From Mauremys mutica (taxonomy: Eukaryota > Chordata > Testudines > Geoemydidae): a stretch of 64,000 nucleotides of DNA. Positions within the stretch are counted from its first letter, which is position 1, and every line of letters begins with the position of its first letter. The stretch lies in the NCBI RefSeq assembly GCF_020497125.1, contig NC_059075.1, forward strand, positions 105,749,222 to 105,813,221, read 5' to 3'. Both the position numbers and the translations under genes were made by a program. This document shows positions 30,991 through 41,433 of the stretch, piece after piece. The notes under the pieces were generated by a model. It saw only the letters and a program-made list of their open reading frames with translations, was not told the origin of the DNA and searched no databases.

Positions 30991-32037
30991 CTGTTGGAAG
31001 ATGTACAATAGACTATATTAATAGATTCACAAGGGAAAAAAACCCATTACATCTTGACTGTGGAGGAGTAGCAGAGATGAAGTCAATTGAGACATATGGT
31101 ATAGTAGTTCTAGCAATTTACCACCAAAGCATGACTGATGGTTTCCTTTTTGTGTCAATGGTTTTCTTTTTTGAAATCATGAATATAAAAAAATGCTCTG
31201 GATGACTAATTCCGTGAGTGGTGCACAGTATGGCACTATTTCAGCTCCTAATATTATTAGAAGTGTATTGTGACTTGAGGCATAGATGTAAGCCAAGGAT
31301 GGTGCGTAAGCTGCATCATCCCAGGAAGCACAGTACTTCAGACACGCCCCTCTGAGTCACAATTCTTCGCCTTCTTCCTCCTTGTTAAAACTGGGGCAGT
31401 AATTTGCTGCTGGCCATCACAGCTCAACTGCACGGGCCGGGTAGTATGGGGATGGGGGGTGGAGACAAGGAACCACCCGGTTTTTGCCCCTTCCCATCCA
31501 CCTTCTCTGAGAGGGGGGACAGTAAGTAGGTACTGTGTGTGCACTTACCTGTCCTACACAAATAGACCCAAGGTCCAGGGCTGTTGGGGGTGGGTTCTTA
31601 CTCCCTTACACAGGTGTGCAGGCCAAGTCACTAACTGGCCCTTAGAGGGTGAGTTCTTCAGAGCAGGGCCCTGATCCTCAGTGGGCTCTACCCATGATAT
31701 AAATATTACATAACAATAGTAATTTCTTAAAAAAGCTTTAACAGGGCTACTTCTTTATCAGAAAGAGCCACGGGGAGAAATAACTAGAGAATTTGCACTG
31801 GGTTATGGAGCCTTTCACATTTATATTACAGATTCAAATCTCAGAGCTCAGGCTGGTTACATTAGGAGCCATTTGATTGCTCTTCAGTGGGCTACAACAT
31901 GTGAAATTAGTTGATCAATTCATAGTGGATGCGTAGCCACGTAAAGCAGCCGCAGGTGAGAGACCAAGGAGTGAATGTGATCACAGAGACTAAGCTCCCC
32001 TCAGACCCTGATTTTTCCCCCTCAGAACAGGACAGAG

Positions 32038-32709
32038 CAGGGGTGGGCAAACTTTTTGGCCTGAGGGCCACCTCTGGGTATGGAAATTGTATGGCGGGCC
32101 GTGAATGTTCATGAAATTGGGGGTTGGGGTGCGAGAGGGGGTAAGGGCTCCAGCTGAGGGTACAGGCTCTGGGGTTGGGCCGGGAGAGGGGTTGGGGGTA
32201 CAGGAGGATGCTCTGGGCTGGCAACGAGGGGTTCGAGGGCAGGAGGGGGATCAGGGCTGGGGCAGGGGGTTGAGCCGTGGGAGGGGTCAGGGTGCAGGCT
32301 CTGGGCGGCGCTTACCTCACGCAGCTCCCTGAAGCAGCGGCATGTTCCTCTCTCCAGCTCCTACATGGAGGTGCAGCCAGGCATCTCTGCGTGCTGCCCT
32401 GTCCACATTCGCTGCCCCTGCAGCTCCCATTGGCCGCGGTTCCCAGCCAATGGGAGCTGCGGGGGCAGCGCTTGGGGCAGGGGCAGTGTGCAGAGCCCCC
32501 TGGCTGCCCCTACACATAGGAGCTGGAGAAGGGACATGCCGCTGCTTCCAGGAGCTGCATGGAGCGAGGCAAGCCCCCAACCACGCTCCCCGGCTGGAGC
32601 GCTGGAACAGGGCAAGCCCATGACCCCGCTCCCCAGAGGGGCTCCAGGGCCGGATTAAAACATTTGGAGGGCCGGATGTGGCCCCCGGGGCGTAGTTTGC
32701 CCACCCCTG
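32038..32709. mobile_element. hAT-like MITE (672 bp) with long internal hairpin
   Basis: Terminal inverted repeats CAGGGGTGGGCAAACT and AGTTTGCCCACCCCTG are perfect over 16 bases. Flanks GGACAGAG (32030-32037) and GGATAGAG (32710-32717) match at 7 of 8. Inside, CAGCTCCCATTGGC (32421-32434) and GCCAATGGGAGCTG (32446-32459) form a perfect 14-bp stem with an 11-base loop, extended by GCTGCCCC/GGGGCAGC. Many overlapping open frames here are by-products of GC content. Confidence 0.9.
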
Positions 32710-33429
32710 GGATAGAGGCACGAAGGCAGAGCTTGCTCTGGTTCTTTGTTTAATATGTTCTGTGGGTAAACAAAAGGTAGAAGATTGTTAAAATTAAACA
32801 CTGCATTTTCTACTCCAGGTGCTGTCAGCCTGCCTCTTACCCAAATTCATGGTGGAAAAAGCATTAGTAATCTTCCACTTTAGCAAGCACCCAACCAAAA
32901 AAAATTAATAAATTGCTAGAATGGAAGTCATATTTTGTGGTGGATGCTACTTTGCATATGAAATTTTGCTGATCTTTGCTTTACCTAATTATTTTGTATT
33001 TAGCCATGTGTTTTCCTTGCTTTCCCTGTCCCTTATCATCAGTGATTTTGAGGAGATGATGTCCCAGAATATCCCAGAAAGGCCACATTTTTATATGCTT
33101 TTATTCAATTTAATTTTGAAAAAAAGCCCTCATAAATCAGTTCCTAGTGGGTCCCATAGGGAACTGAATGCAGAGGTCTAGGTGTTTACTTTGACAGATG
33201 GACAGATGAGCAAGTTAGAACTGGTAATGCACCTGACCCAGGGTCTCTTCTTGCAGTCAGTTTTATGAGCTAGAATTCTGTTTATAATGTATCCAAGAAT
33301 TAGCTGTAAAAAGACTGAAAGAAAAATAATCATACGTTCTGTCTCCCCAATCCCTATTACAATCAACACTCTCTTAATCTGTCAAATGAAAGGAAAAATT
33401 GACAACTTGTAAGTCATTGTTGATAACAA

Positions 33430-34165
33430 TTTTCCTCAAACATGGGAAAAGGAATTAAACCCCTTTTCTGTTCCAATAGGATACACTTGTCCTCGCCCTG
33501 ATTATCTCCCACCTTTATTCCTACCATCTCCTTTTCTCTGGCCTCCTGGATGCCCACAGTACTAGTCAAAATGCAGCTGCTCAAATGCCTTCCTTGCTAG
33601 TCAGACTGACGGTCACCCAACTGTGCAAATCCTTTCACTAGCTCCCACCACTTGTATGCTGCACCAAGTTTAAACTTCTTGTCCTTGCCTTCTGAAGAGC
33701 CTATAAAATTCCACTCTGGATGACACCACCCATTTGTCTCTTACTACATTCATTCCCCACTTCTATCCATCTCTACTCTGCTGATGATGCCATTTATGAA
33801 TCTCATTTGTTTCTTTCTCTCCTTCCAGTCTCCATGATTTTTTCCACACTATCTCTGGTCTGTCAGCCAAGATGGCAGACATTATCAATGAAGTGTTCTC
33901 TTCCCGTTTCATCATGACACCCTCCACCCACCTCATCTCTGCACTGAATATCCTCATCTGTGATATTCACAGGAAGGGCCACAAACAATGATAAAGAAGT
34001 AAGAATAGCAATTCCAAATCTACTCCCACCCCATGCTATTTCTTCCTCTAGTCACCTCAGTGCTTCTCTGTTTTCTCGGCTAGATTCTAATCTCTTTGGG
34101 ACAAAAACTGTATGCACTGTGTGTCTTGTTTAGCGCTGAGCACACTTAACAAACAATAAATTGTT
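33430..34165 (+). repeat. L2/L3-like LINE 3' remnant
   Basis: Contains a decayed version of the region after the RT (CAAATCCTTTCACTAGCTCC, TTTAAACTTCTTGTCCTTGC) and ends with AGATTCTAATCTCTTTGGGA, CTGTATGCACTGTGTGTC and AGCGCTGAGCACACTTAACA, resembling the tail of L2/CR1-clade elements. No intact frame. Confidence 0.5.
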
Positions 34166-34369
34166 ATACAACATTTCATGGAGCTAATTTCCACCTTTTT
34201 CAGAGGTACAATTTAGGGTCTTCCTCGGGTTTTACTTTGTATTTAGTCATTCATAACTCTCTTTGAGCCAGACCCTGAGGTTCTTCCTCAGGTTTTACTT
34301 ACCCACTCACTAATCCAGCAAACTCTTGCTGAAGTCAAAGGGAATTTGCTTGCATGAGAAAAAAATAAG

Positions 34370-34560
34370 GCCAAGGCTATACCACATAGCTATATTGGTA
34401 TAACTACGTCACTCAAGGGTGTGAAAAATCCACACCCTGAAGCAATGTAGTTATACCAACCTAATACCTCATGTAGATAGCTCTCGGGGAGCTGGATTAA
34501 CTACTCCAACAGAAGAAACTCTCCCATCATCGTAGTAACACAAGCCCTAAACCATACTGT
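34370..34560. mobile_element. Harbinger-like MITE remnant
   Basis: TTGGTATAACTACGTCACTC, AGGGTGTGAAAAATCCACAC, CTCTCGGGGAGCTGGATTAA, ACTCTCCCATCATCGTAGT, the same family as 26761-26999 in a different state of decay. Confidence 0.6.
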
Positions 34561-35465
34561 TAAATCAGAATTCTCCACTCACTCACACTTGTACTATCCT
34601 TTTGCGCTCACTTTGCCCAGGTACAAATGAAAAGGTGCGTGACAGTGGAGAATCAAGCAGTTAGGACAGAAGCTTGGTTAAAATGCAGAGCAACTGAAAA
34701 GCCATTGTGCTAACTGCAATTAAACGTAGCCAGCCTGTTCACAAAGCTGCTCAAAAAATCCAATTCTATTTGTATATGATGCTTGTATTTCCACCAAAAG
34801 CAGAGTCAGAATGCTTCCCCAAAAATAAAAGTGTATACATGAAGTGAGGGAAAGATACTTTCAGATTCATACTGTCAATTGAAAAAACAGCTAATATCTA
34901 ATGAACATTTTTTTAAGTGGATGATGAGGATAGTTAGTGCAAACTCTGTGGCATCTGTTAAGTGGGACAAACACCCTATGTTTCACCCTCTGGATAACTT
35001 TCAGACAATTCAGAAGAGCAGCTCTGTACAGCGTATCCACCAGGAATGTGGATATACTAGGCTGAAGTCATGCCTGGTGTAACCCTCTGGGATTCAAGAG
35101 TTATACCCAAAGCAAATTTGACTCTTTTTCTTTAGTCTAGTGCGAAACTGTGAAATTTTTGTTAAGAAGTAACATACTGAGAAAAAGGCTTCTGAAAACA
35201 AAGCTAGATCTTCATTACCAGGACTAGGACCGTAGTCTGCAAATGAAAAGATGACTGAATTTGAAGGCTTTCAGCTATTTCCAAGTGTAACAAATTTGGG
35301 GATTTAATAAAGTGCTTCACTGAAGGAACTGGAGTGGGTATTTATTTATTTTGGTCTTCCAGAAGAACTTATAGAAAATTCCAGTGAGAGTCACAGGAGG
35401 TGGCAATGTCCCATTTTTCAGATGCCACAAACTCTTCTCTCAACTTGAGAAGTCAAAATACTCAC

Positions 35466-35655
35466 AAAAAACTCTGTCTGGAGTATGAAAGGGTCTAATG
35501 CTTTCTTGTGTAGCTCCTCTGCGGTAAGAATGTTCGATGCCATTTGTAGGTATTCTCGGGCTGATTGTTCTCTTGGTGACATGACATAGCCGAAGACTTG
35601 CTCGGAACAGCCTGGGGTACACATGTCCAGCGTGAGTGAAACATTTGAACCTCTC
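35466..35655 (-). CDS. PTPN5: PTPN5 exon with distal KIM and KIS
   Basis: 190 bp: one base completing an Arg codon plus 63 codons. The acceptor is GTTTTGCAG and the donor TTTTTT/GTGAGT. It encodes RGSNVSLTLDMCTPGC (distal half of the kinase-interaction motif with the PKA-regulated Ser of RRGSN), then YVMSPREQSAREYL with the proline-directed SP site, and AEELHKKALDPFILQTEFF (KIS). The intron therefore interrupts the KIM between QER and RGS. The donor GTGAGT is the only GTGAG-type donor among the eleven exons. Confidence 0.96.
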
Positions 35656-36004
35656 CTGCAAAACACAGCCCCAGGTGAAGACATCAGTTATGAAGGCTAT
35701 ATGAAACACTCTGCATTAATTAAAACATGTCTTTCCATTTGGCCTTTATCTGCTTTCCTTGAGACAATGGCGCTTTTGAGGGTGCAATGAAAATTTTGGA
35801 ACTCTCAGAGCTCATCTAGACTAGAAACAACTGATGTTCCTGACAACAGGTACCAGCAATAGGTGCAGCTGAATGTGCTAAGACAGTTTAACAGCAGGCA
35901 TAGACAAATGTGAAGCACTGGTTCACTGCACTTGTTGCTGACTCCCACTGGTCAGGAATGGGTAATTTTTCTACTGTAGACAAGACCTCCAGCAACTAGT
36001 CAGC

Positions 36005-36430
36005 TATCGCCTGGTCTACACGGGGGAGGGCGGGAGAAGGGGGAAATCGATCAAAATTAAAAAAAACAACGAGTCTGGTGGCACCTTAAAGACTAACAGA
36101 TTTATTTGGGCATAAGCTTTCGTGGGTAAAAAACCTCACTTCTTCAGATGCGCGTAGTGAAAGTTACAGATGTAGGCATTATGTAATGACATATGATGGT
36201 GTGGCTGATGTGAATAATGTAGCTGAAGTCGACGTACTTAGATTGACTTCCCGCAGTGTCCTCACTGCGGTAAGTCGATGGCTGACACTGTCCCCTCGCC
36301 TGTGCCTCTCGCCCCTCACCCTGGTGGAGTACCGGAGTCGACGGGAGAGCGCTCGGCGGTCGATTTATTGCATCTAGACTAGACGTGATAAATCAACCCC
36401 TGCTGGACCAATCGCTGTCCGACATATACT
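36005..36430. mobile_element. Harbinger-like MITE, interrupted
   Basis: Left end GCCTGGTCTACACGGGGGAG to about AAATCGATCAAAATT; right part resumes with GTAGCTGAAGTCGACGTACT, CGCAGTGTCCTCACTGCGG, GAGTACCGGAGTCGACGGGA, GCATCTAGACTAGACGTGAT. CpG-rich with several GTCGAC sites. The Penelope tail at about 36060-36205 splits it. Confidence 0.68.
36060..36205 (-). mobile_element. Penelope terminal-repeat fragment, reverse
   Basis: The minus strand reads CTGAAGAAGTGAGGTTTTTT, ACCCACGAAAGCTTATGCCC, TAAAGGTGCCACCAGACTCG with an A-rich edge at 36057-36068. The CUGAAGA core and GAAA of a hammerhead are intact, but the position after GC-ttat-GC is C instead of U. Confidence 0.75.
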
Positions 36431-37099
36431 CCTCTTTCATTCCACTGTAAAGTTGCCCTTCCCCAGGCGTGAATCCCCTCCAGCAGAAACACAACTTCCC
36501 CAGCTGATGCAAGGAGTAAATTAATCCATAGTGGGTCTATTAGCTTACAATCCAAAGAAGGTTACTGACTTGCGGAATGGCCCATTTATAAAACAATTAC
36601 TACTCATAGCCAGATGTGTGACAATTTATTTTTGGAAAAGACCAGTCTGACAACAATGAAGAAATAAATGAAGAAATGAAGTATGGGAGAGCCTATCCGT
36701 AGAAAAGATGACAGAGAGCCTTATATCAGGATCAAAGAGATTTTATAATATACAGTTACCATTTTCGGAATCTAAACAAAATAAACATACAGATAAAAAT
36801 AAGAGTCTGACCAAATACAAATAGGTTTTCTAAAGGCAACAAACACAGATTACGAATGAGATTTGGTAACACGTGTACTGAAAGTTGTTAATGATAAAAC
36901 AAAAAGTCACTATATATCTCATAGTTGTGACTCTCCTGGAAACAAAGAGCAAATTAAATAATCATTCAGTCTAGAACTGATGTTTTAAAACAAAATACAT
37001 TAATTTAATGCAGTGAAACTACCAATTTGGTCCATTCAGAACTTCTGAACTCTACACAACTTGTGCCAAATGCCTTGCTCTCCGTCAGAACTATCCTAC

Positions 37100-37338
37100 C
37101 TTTCTTGCAATCCCACTGATTTAACTGTCAGAGTCGCTGGATCCGTCTCTGCTTTGATGTCCATCACACAATCAAAGACCGGCGTCTCTGGCACAGGATC
37201 CAAATCTAGAAAATCATCCTCGTTTTTATCCTCTGTCCACTCTGAGTATGTGAATGAAGGCTGGCGGCTCACAGACTGACGCCTGTCCTCTGGTAGGCAA
37301 AAGGGGGGATCCGGATGGGTTTTCACAAGATACCAAAT
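37100..37338 (-). CDS. PTPN5: PTPN5 exon with RRQSVSRQPSF and first half of KIM
   Basis: 239 bp, entering in phase 0 after CTTTCTCCAG-like TTTCCTCCAG and leaving two bases into an Arg codon at GAAAG/GTAGGA. It encodes the cytosolic juxtamembrane IWYLVKTHPDPPFCLPEDR, then RRQSVSRQPSFTYSEW (PKA consensus), the acidic DKNEDDFLDLDPVPETPVFD block, and TVKSVGLQER. The Pro-rich stretch before PEDRR is one residue shorter than in human by my recollection. The position of this exon after the second hydrophobic segment matches STEP61 topology. Confidence 0.97.
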
Positions 37339-38052
37339 CTGGAGGAAACAAACAGTTTAAAAACTATCTATGTATTTCCAGATCTTCTGTAAACTCTAAA
37401 GATAGATACATCTTTTGAGCAATAATCTTATTCATTATACCCCAGCAAAATGGAATTGGACTAAAGAGAACAGGAGAGTTCAATACATGAGGAGCTTTCC
37501 TGTACAGATCACAAGAATACACCTTTTCCTATTCTAATCTTGCTTCCAGGCACAGAGGGTTCCCTGTAGCCTGTCAGGCTTCGCTCTGGAACACCGTAGA
37601 AGCATTCTGTGCTTGTGACGATTACATAGAAGCCAATGTGAAATCACTGTCCTTTTGTTTAATTGATCATCTTTCACAGAGTGTTAACAAAACTCTGTTA
37701 ATCTACAGATTACAACCTTCCCTGATTTAGATGCTGCCCATCTGGGATTTGGTTGGGTTTATAACAAGTAAATACCAGTTTCCCAAATCTCAAATCTCTG
37801 ATGATCTGGCACCGTATCCCAAATTCATATCCAAATTCACATTTGTTTTTCATGAAACCCCTGTTTCATAAAGCGCTTCATAAAACCTGCACCCATTTTC
37901 AGTTCAGTGATAAAACCTCTTCTGCAATCTAATAATCTGATTTAAACAAGACATAAACTGTAGAATAAATTGTTAAATTATGTGAAACAAATGTCTTAAA
38001 TTAAATGTCTATAGTAAAATGAAGGATCGAGAATGACACAAATTTAAAAACG

Positions 38053-38172
38053 ATTGTACCATAGGACCACATTATGATCACCTAATCTGACCTCCTGCAT
38101 AGTACAGACCGTAGAATTTCACCCATAATTCTTGCATCAAGCCTTTTCCTCTGAGCGATACTGACTGATGCA
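38053..38172 (-). repeat. CR1 LINE 3' end fragment
   Basis: ATAGGACCACATTATGATCA, CTAATCTGACCTCCTGCATA, GTAGAATTTCACCCATAATT, the well-known CR1 region just before its 3' terminus. Confidence 0.75.
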
Positions 38173-38509
38173 CAGGCACCAATTATTGCTAATATGTTTT
38201 GTTAATGAAATTTCATTGCTCCTAAATTAAGCCTACTGCTTAGTTCCCCCAGTGCACTGACTTTCAGTGGGAGTTAGGCCCCTCTGAAAACCCCAGCCAT
38301 GCTGGTTTACACAGATGCTGTGGCAGATTATATTGTTTGAGAACATTAGGTTGGATTTATTTCCAATTAGCAACAGGCCCTAGTGGCAAAGTCCGAGATC
38401 AGATCTGAATTCTACCACAGTGCTGAGATGTTTGGATCTGGGGTCTTTGGCTGAGCCTGTCTCTACTGCACAGGGCTAGGAACAATCTAACTCAAACTAA
38501 TTTGGGGCT

Positions 38510-38620
38510 AGGTCCTGCAAAGCACTGCGCTCCTCCTCTCACGTGCTGAATGCCCTTAACTCCTTTTGAGTCCAGTGGGAGTTTGAAAGCGCTCAGCATC
38601 TTGCAGGATAAAGCCTTTCT
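38510..38620. repeat. Palindromic 'tcctgcaaagc...gcaggat' repeat
   Basis: GGTCCTGCAAAGCACTGCGC and AAGCGCTCAGCATCTTGCAG with AGTCCAGTGGGAGTTTGAA at the centre; near-complementary arms. Confidence 0.55.
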
Positions 38621-39169
38621 TGTTTTTTTAATTTTAAAGGGACACTGTCAAATGTGAAAGTCGTGCACTGTCAAAAAGTCAAGTTTCTTTCCTTAAGTTA
38701 TAAACAGCGACCTAGAATATTAACTCAGAAAGGATTTTAAAAGCCAATTTTCTTGTCACTAGACATACTTGTCATTTATTTCTGGCATTTCTCTCAGCTT
38801 GAACAATGAAAATTAATGAAACAAGTTTTCACTTTTGTTTAGAGGCAGCTTCAGTGTTAGGTTCCCATGCACTAGCACCGCACAGCAATGCTTGGGTTAC
38901 AAATACTGAAAAGGAACAGGCATCTGTTTAAACAGATCTGTTTACACTGCAATTATTCAAAAGAAAAATTATGGAAACATTTCTATTGGCCTTATGTTTT
39001 AGAAAAACTTTGGGCCAAATATGAGTCGATGGTGCCCTTTGAAGTTTGGCTTGAAGCATGAACTTTAGAGATCTGAGCTCGTTATTATTTCCAAAATTCG
39101 CTTTTGGAACTTGCAAATGCCACAGTTCTATGGACCTCTATTGCCCCCATCAGTGTGTAATATTTGAGC

Positions 39170-39372
39170 ACCTCCCAATCTTTAATGTATTTATCCTCAC
39201 AACACTCCTGCGAGTAGGGCAGGGATATTATCCCTGTCTGCGAGATAGGGAACTCAGGCTCAGAGAGACTAAGCAACTTGCCCAAGGTCACATAGGGAAG
39301 TCAGAGACGGAGCAGGAAATAGAATTCAGATCTTCCATGTCCTAGGTTAGCACTTCAACCAATAGATCATCC
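39170..39372 (-). repeat. MIR/CORE-SINE, reverse
   Basis: TATTTATCCTCACAACACTC, AGATAGGGAACTCAGGCTCA, GCAACTTGCCCAAGGTCACA, GCAGGAAATAGAATTCAGAT. Confidence 0.85.
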
Positions 39373-39599
39373 TTCCTCTCTCAATTGACTGACAGCCCAG
39401 ATTGTTATGCTGGGGTAGGGTCTGCTGTAAACTGAATATATTAATCAAAAATGCTCCAGCCTTAGGCAGAAAGGGCCGGGGGGATAGAAAGGAGCAAATT
39501 CACTGATGCACAGGGACTGAGGGGAGATGACTTCAGCCTCTACTAATCAAGGAAAGTTGGAGGCTGCTATGCAGCCTGCTATGCGCACAGAGGCCGCAG

Positions 39600-40205
39600 T
39601 GCTTGGTGTGGAGTTGGACCGCTATTCCGGTGCCAGAGTGAGTGACGACTCCATTAGGAGCTCTCTTAGACGGATATCGTGCTCCTTCTTCATCCTAGGT
39701 TTAAAGGACTTGCAGATACGTCACTTGTCACTCATGTGCCCTTCACTTAAGCACCTTAGGCAGCTGGTATGTGGATTACTGATGTGCATAGGCCGTTTGC
39801 AGCGATCGCATGGCTTAAAGCCTGGAGACCAGGGCATGCCCCAACTGGGTTCCGTCCAGGACTAACCAAGAGCTCGAGAATGACTACTAAGGGTAACTAA
39901 TAAACTACTAACTATATACAACTATATTACAGGTTTTCAAAATTCGCAAGAACAGAGAACAGAACAGCACTAGCCGAAGCAGCAGACGTTCCAGCACTGT
40001 CACTGGCGGCAAGAAGGAACTGAGGGTGGGGGAAGCCAGCAGCGCCCCTTATACTGCACCATGCAGGTGCCACTCCAGAGGGCACCAGAGCCAGTCCCCT
40101 ACGGATACTGCCGAGGGAAAAACTTCTGGCACCAGCGCATGTGGCAAGCACACTCACCCCTAATATGGAATGGACATGAGCAAGCACTTGAAGAACAGTA
40201 TTTTT
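39600..40205 (-). mobile_element. DIRS 5'-end fragment (terminal repeat plus gag head)
   Basis: Minus orientation. 39990-40200 matches the DIRS right terminal repeat (AAGGAACTGAGGGTGGGGGA, GAGGGAAAAACTTCTGGCAC, CAAGCACTTGAAGAACAG). 39640-39860 matches the gag head: the minus frame gives SDK-ICKSFKPRMKKEHDIRLR. It is more diverged than the 5232-10989 copy, carries no RT or recombinase, and is the second DIRS insertion in this gene with the same orientation. Confidence 0.78.
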
Positions 40206-40379
40206 GAGGAGGGTTATTGTTAGGGAGTAGGGGAGCCTCACCCATGCAGACCCCTAGCCTCTTCCAATCAGTCAGGCATATCTACCCTGTCCCCATGTGT
40301 CCCTACAGCTCCCTTCCGCCCATCCCCATGTGTCCCTGGCAAGGAGTCATCTCCCACACTCAGCAAGGCAGGATAAAGA

Positions 40380-40757
40380 GGTAGTGGATAAGATGACTGG
40401 GACAGAGAGGGCCCAGACAAATAAGGGAACCGCACTGAAGCAGAACAGGCTGTGGTAGGGACTCAGACTCTGGATGAGTGGGTGCTTGGGGATCTGGGTG
40501 GCAGATAAAAAGAGCTACAGGGGAGACTGGTAGCTACTGAGCAGACTCTGCAGAGATCCAAGGAGGCCCTGCAAATAACAGAGAGGAACTCAGAGTTCCA
40601 AAAGGACTAGGCCCGGTATGCTAAAGAAGAGAAGGAAAATATGTGTTTCCTCTTGCGGGGAGTAGAGCAAGAGAGGGATAACCTGCAGGTTCAGCTCAGG
40701 CAGGTGCAGGGCAGGAGGCATCCCTACCCCCAAGGGTAGCAAGCTTGAGGATGAGGG
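40380..40757 (+). other. Possible gag-like coiled-coil remnant
   Basis: The plus frame around 40560-40740 reads RSKEALQITERNSEFQKD, stop, ARYAKEEKENMCFLLRGVEQ, ERDNLQVQLRQVQG: a charged heptad-like stretch with an in-frame stop. Such segments occur in retroelement gag genes, but no zinc knuckle or protease was recognised, so this remains a guess. Confidence 0.25.
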
Positions 40758-41433
40758 TGTGTGATGGGGCATCCACCCCACACTGGCATGTAGGGGGTTA
40801 ATAGACTCCTAGGGAGGCTGCACGGGAAGCAGCCAATAGGAGAGAGGCTGTATGGGACAGTCAATCTGGGCCCAGCAGGCCCATATAAGAAGAGCCACAG
40901 GGCAGAGCAGGATCAGTCACTGCCTGGAGCATAAGGAGGGAGGACTGGTTCCTAGCAGGTGGACAGAAGCTGCCACCACGGACAGAACAGTTGCTGGCAG
41001 GGAACCGGGGAATGAGATGGAGCTCCTGGCTGACTGGTAGGACTGACATGCTGAGGCCCTGAGGTAAAGAAGGTTCTGGGGCTGTGGGGAAGTGGCCCAG
41101 GAAAATGTACTGAGAAGTTGGAGGGGACACAACACATGGCTGCCATCTACAGGGTCCCTGGGTCGGGACCTGGAGTAGTGGGCAGTCCCAGTTCCCCCAC
41201 TCACCATTGGGGAAGTGGCTGGACAGTTGTTCTAAACCCCACAAGGGGAGAGCACAGATGGTGACACAGCTGGAAGGCTGTGTCATGAAGAGGACACCCT
41301 GGAGTGACACAGGTCAGAGAGCAGATGTGACAGCAAGAGAAGCACCATTGGAAGAGGGCATACCAACCTGCGGAGCTAATCCCCAAGATGGCCAGCAGGG
41401 GGCACCAGCATGGTGACTGAGCCCCATCACACA
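40758..41433. mobile_element. 676-bp element with perfect 13-bp inverted ends
   Basis: TGTGTGATGGGGC at 40758-40770 and GCCCCATCACACA at 41421-41433 are exact inverse complements, and the TG...CA ends suit either an LTR or a DNA transposon. The interior includes CCATATAAGAAGAGCC (TATA-like at about 40882) and no convincing coding frame. No target duplication is visible. A solo LTR with unusually long inverted ends is one reading. Confidence 0.55.

Noticed and set aside
32317..32721. Open frames up to 134 codons in 32105-32753
   Set aside because: They lie wholly inside a hAT MITE with defined ends and target duplication; Gly/Ala/Pro/Arg-rich translations come from GC content.
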